The notes beneath the pieces were generated by a model that was not told where the DNA came from, did not search any database, and saw only the letters and a list, made by a program, of their open reading frames with translations. Source: JBKPFU01 sp046728975 (GTDB lineage Bacteria > Actinomycetota > Thermoleophilia > Gaiellales > Gaiellaceae). From it: a DNA stretch of 23,955 bases. Of this stretch, positions 22,486 through 23,955 are shown one piece after another (position 1 is the first letter of the stretch; every line of letters starts with the position of its first letter). Both the position numbers and the translations under genes were made by a program. The DNA lies in the NCBI GenBank assembly GCA_046728975.1, contig JBKPFU010000101.1, forward strand, positions 1 to 23,955, read 5' to 3'.

Positions 22486-22492
22486 TAGTCTA
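22486..22492. promoter_or_regulatory. Overlapping divergent -10-like elements between the EEP gene and the small acidic protein gene
   Basis: On the plus strand TAGTCT (22486-22491) lies exactly 6 bases before the GTG at 22498. On the minus strand TAGACT (22492-22487) lies 12 bases before the TTG at 22474. The core CTAGTCTAG is nearly palindromic. The start codons are 23 bases apart, as at murA, and on the minus side both sites continue AGCCGCC. Confidence 0.4.
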
Positions 22493-22497
22493 GGTTC

Positions 22498-22812
22498 GTG
22501 GCCTTGTTTCGCCGCCGCTTTGCCGATGTGATCGACCGCCAGCTCGACCTGTTCGAGCGCGACCACGCCGGCCTCATTCGCCAGTGCGTGCAGGCCGAGC
22601 GTGCCTACGACCGCGCGCCGCGCGACGAGGCGGAAGAGCGCTACGGCGACTACCAGGATCTTGTCGAGACCGGAACCGAGCTGCTCGCCGACCTCCGCGA
22701 CAACTTCGCACAGACGTTGGGCGAGGACGCCGCGGAGGAGTACGAGGAGGCGTTCAACCGCGCCGTCGTCAAGCGGCTGCCGCGCTTCGCGCTCGAGATC
22801 GAGAACCGCTGA
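22498..22812 (+). CDS. Small acidic helical protein, unknown family
   Basis: I do not recognise this 104-residue protein. It begins with a basic-hydrophobic segment (MALFRRRFADVIDRQL) and is then strongly acidic and predicted all-helical: VQAERAYDRAPRDEAEERYGDYQDLVETGTELLADLRDNFAQTLGEDAAEEYEEAFNRAV in pieces, ending in a KRLPRFALEIENR tail. There are no Cys pairs, signal peptide or membrane segments. Coding is supported by a clean start-to-stop frame, codon use like its neighbours, and a well-placed -10-like hexamer six bases before the GTG. It is monocistronic, facing the YihY-like gene tail to tail. The repeated pattern of aromatic and acidic residues suggests a helical bundle that binds a partner or nucleic-acid-mimicking surface, which is inference. 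Confidence 0.7.
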   Translation: MALFRRRFADVIDRQLDLFERDHAGLIRQCVQAERAYDRAPRDEAEERYGDYQDLVETGTELLADLRDNFAQTLGEDAAEEYEEAFNRAVVKRLPRFALEIENR

Positions 22813-22833
22813 GGCGGCCGCCGCGACGCGCGG

Positions 22834-22956
22834 TCACGAGGGTCGCCGGAGGTTGCGCCGTTCGGCGAGCGCCGGCGAAAGGCTCGCCGCTCCGACGATG
22901 ACGGCCGAGCTGAACGCAAGCCAGAAGTAGATCGCGAGAACGACCCCGAAGCCGCT
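22834..22956 (-). pseudogene. Detached in-frame C-terminus of the YihY/BrkB-like gene
   Basis: Directly after the TAA at 22957-22959, the same frame stays open for 40 codons to TGA (22834-22836). It encodes FGVVLAIYFWLAFSSAVIV followed by ASLSPALAERR, a hydrophobic helix plus basic tail that looks like the missing last membrane segment of this family. Restoring one sense codon (TAC or TAT for TAA) would give a 305-residue protein. It is either a recent nonsense mutation, a sequence error, or a read-through stop. Confidence 0.7.
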
Positions 22957-23751
22957 TTAGTCGCGCGCGTACAGGTCGACCCAGAGCTCCATGACATAGC
23001 TCGAGATGAGCATCAGCGCGGCGAGCCCGACGGCGGTCAGCGCAGCCCCCGGAAGCAGGTTCCGTTGTGTGATCAGCCGATGCGTAAGCAGCCACGGTGC
23101 CCAGGTGAAGAACAACACCAGTAGCCCGACCCAGCCGACTGCGAGCGCCATCCCCACCCATGAGGGACTGCCCTTGAGCTCGGCTAGCTGGACGAGCAGC
23201 AAAAGGATCAACCCATACAGCCCGACCAGGACCGCTGCGTACAGCGCGTAGTCGGTTTGTCGCGTGGGTAGCGCAAGCCGCCACGCCCGCGTGTGCACGA
23301 GTTGCAGAACGCGGCCGAAGCCGAGCCCGAAGAACAGGGCGCCGGCGACCGCCAGAAGCGCCGAGCCAAGCTCATGCGCCCGTCCTTGCACGAGAACGCT
23401 GCGCAGGAGGGTTTCCGTCTCGCCGGAAAGCCCATAGTGGTGAACCAGGTGATGCGCCAACGCAGCTGGGTGGGGATCCAGGTACTCCTCCATCACGAGC
23501 AGGGCCGGCAGAACCGCGACCAGGACATACAGCGAGAAGAGTGCCGACTGCGGCGGCCCATCCACTGCCCGGTAGCGATGCCATCCGCTGATTGCAACAC
23601 CGAGGAACGAGGCAGGATCCTGCCGGTCGGCCCACTGACGGCCGCGCCGCGAGACGTCGGCCACGCGAGCCTTGCCTCTCCGCGCAACGTTCGCCCGCGA
23701 CGCGTTCTCAGCAGGCGCGGTGGTCGTTGTCTCCGGCGGCGTCCCGCTCAT
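22957..23751 (-). CDS. YihY/BrkB-like (UPF0761) inner membrane protein, truncated by an in-frame stop
   Basis: This 264-residue protein has an N-terminal cytoplasmic region (1-65, polar and Arg-rich) and about five hydrophobic segments, starting at LFSLYVLVAVLPALLVM, with SALLAVAGALFFGLGFGRVLQ, and YALYAAVLVGLYGLILLLLVQ following. The pattern resembles the YihY/BrkB family, whose function is not settled. The reading frame ends in VDLYARD followed by TAA, where I expect the last membrane helix, which is encoded intact just beyond. ATG at 23751 is directly preceded by GAGAGG, close for a ribosome site. It lies 35 bases after the partial gene at the right edge, likely in one operon. Confidence 0.8.
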   Translation of the reverse strand: MSGTPPETTTTAPAENASRANVARRGKARVADVSRRGRQWADRQDPASFLGVAISGWHRYRAVDGPPQSALFSLYVLVAVLPALLVMEEYLDPHPAALAHHLVHHYGLSGETETLLRSVLVQGRAHELGSALLAVAGALFFGLGFGRVLQLVHTRAWRLALPTRQTDYALYAAVLVGLYGLILLLLVQLAELKGSPSWVGMALAVGWVGLLVLFFTWAPWLLTHRLITQRNLLPGAALTAVGLAALMLISSYVMELWVDLYARD

Positions 23752-23786
23752 CCTCTCGTCGATTGTCGCCGACGGAGCAGAGCCCG

Positions 23787-23955
23787 TCAGTACAAGCCCG
23801 AGGCGAAGCCGCCAACGATCGCGCCGTAGGCGATGTGGGCGATTACGTTGCCCAGCACCGTTCGCTCGCCGTAGTTGCGCATCAGAAACCCGGGCGGCTC
23901 GAGGATCGGCGTCTCTTCGGCGTCCGACCAGGGCGTCCCCATCCGCGGATGCACT
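23787..23955 (-). CDS. C-terminal 55 residues of an unidentified protein, cut by the window edge
   Basis: Reading in from the right edge, the minus strand is open until TGA at 23787-23789. The visible tail has a polar part (PRMGTPWSDAEETPILEPP), then FLMRNYGERTVLG, and ends with a hydrophobic stretch NVIAHIAYGAIVGGFASGLY that looks like a membrane helix with the small-residue pattern seen in DUF1440/DUF6789-like small membrane proteins. The family cannot be fixed from 55 residues. It precedes the YihY-like gene by 35 bases on the same strand, so the two are probably co-transcribed. Confidence 0.6.
   Translation of the reverse strand, partial: VHPRMGTPWSDAEETPILEPPGFLMRNYGERTVLGNVIAHIAYGAIVGGFASGLY

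Noticed and set aside
1..23955. Mobile elements, CRISPR arrays, tRNA genes or phage remnants
   Set aside because: No transposase, integrase, direct-repeat array or tRNA-like cloverleaf was recognised in either strand, and codon use looks uniform throughout.

Overview
The window is a GC-rich, gene-dense bacterial chromosome segment that looks like a deep-branching actinobacterium, with class Thermoleophilia (Gaiellales-like) as my best guess. The basis is the high GC, many GTG and TTG starts, a DivIVA/SepF/YggT division cluster, a MurA with Asp in place of the active-site Cys, and many genes that seem to start at or next to their transcription start. The lineage is inferred from gene content and order, not from a search. 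No tRNA, rRNA, CRISPR array, insertion sequence or phage gene was seen, and no gene-free stretch exceeds about 190 bases.

Region 1 (1-8886, minus strand) is the classic translation/isoprenoid/envelope block. In transcription order it reads rpsB, tsf, pyrH, frr, uppS, cdsA, dxr, rseP-like protease, ispG, proS (cut by the window edge). From rpsB to cdsA most junctions are 1- or 4-base stop/start overlaps. dxr and ispG each have a -10-like hexamer exactly 6 bases before the start codon. The block combines ribosome assembly and recycling, UMP synthesis, two MEP-pathway steps (Dxr, IspG), undecaprenyl and CDP-diacylglycerol synthesis, and an intramembrane protease.

Region 2 (8939-9889, plus strand) is a lone diguanylate cyclase, divergent from rpsB and overlapping rluD tail to tail.

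Region 3 (9859-14822, minus strand) matches the ylmD-ylmE-sepF-ylmG-divIVA-(ileS)-ylyA-lspA-rluD order known from Gram-positive bacteria: pgeF, yggS, sepF, yggT, divIVA, DUF167, TraR/DksA-type zinc finger, lspA, rluD. ileS is absent, DUF167 takes its place, and the slot where ftsZ is often found is occupied by an 850-residue DHH-CBS-CBS-nucleotidyltransferase fusion (14819-17371).

Region 4 (17400-19999, minus strand) is murA, a HisB-family protein that has lost most of its metal ligands, ridA and a small lipoprotein. The last three are joined by 4-base overlaps.

Region 5 (20023-23955) holds an HD-domain protein (+), a class V aminotransferase and an EEP-family phosphohydrolase (-), a small acidic orphan protein (+), a YihY/BrkB-like membrane protein broken by an in-frame TAA (-), and the tail of another protein (-). 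Two divergent pairs here, murA/HD and EEP/orphan, both have exactly 23 bases between start codons and mirrored overlapping -10-like elements.

The points I consider most worth checking are the HisB-like pseudoenzyme linked to RidA, the recurrent leaderless-type promoter layout, the single-codon break in the YihY gene, and the 23-base divergent start-to-start promoters.
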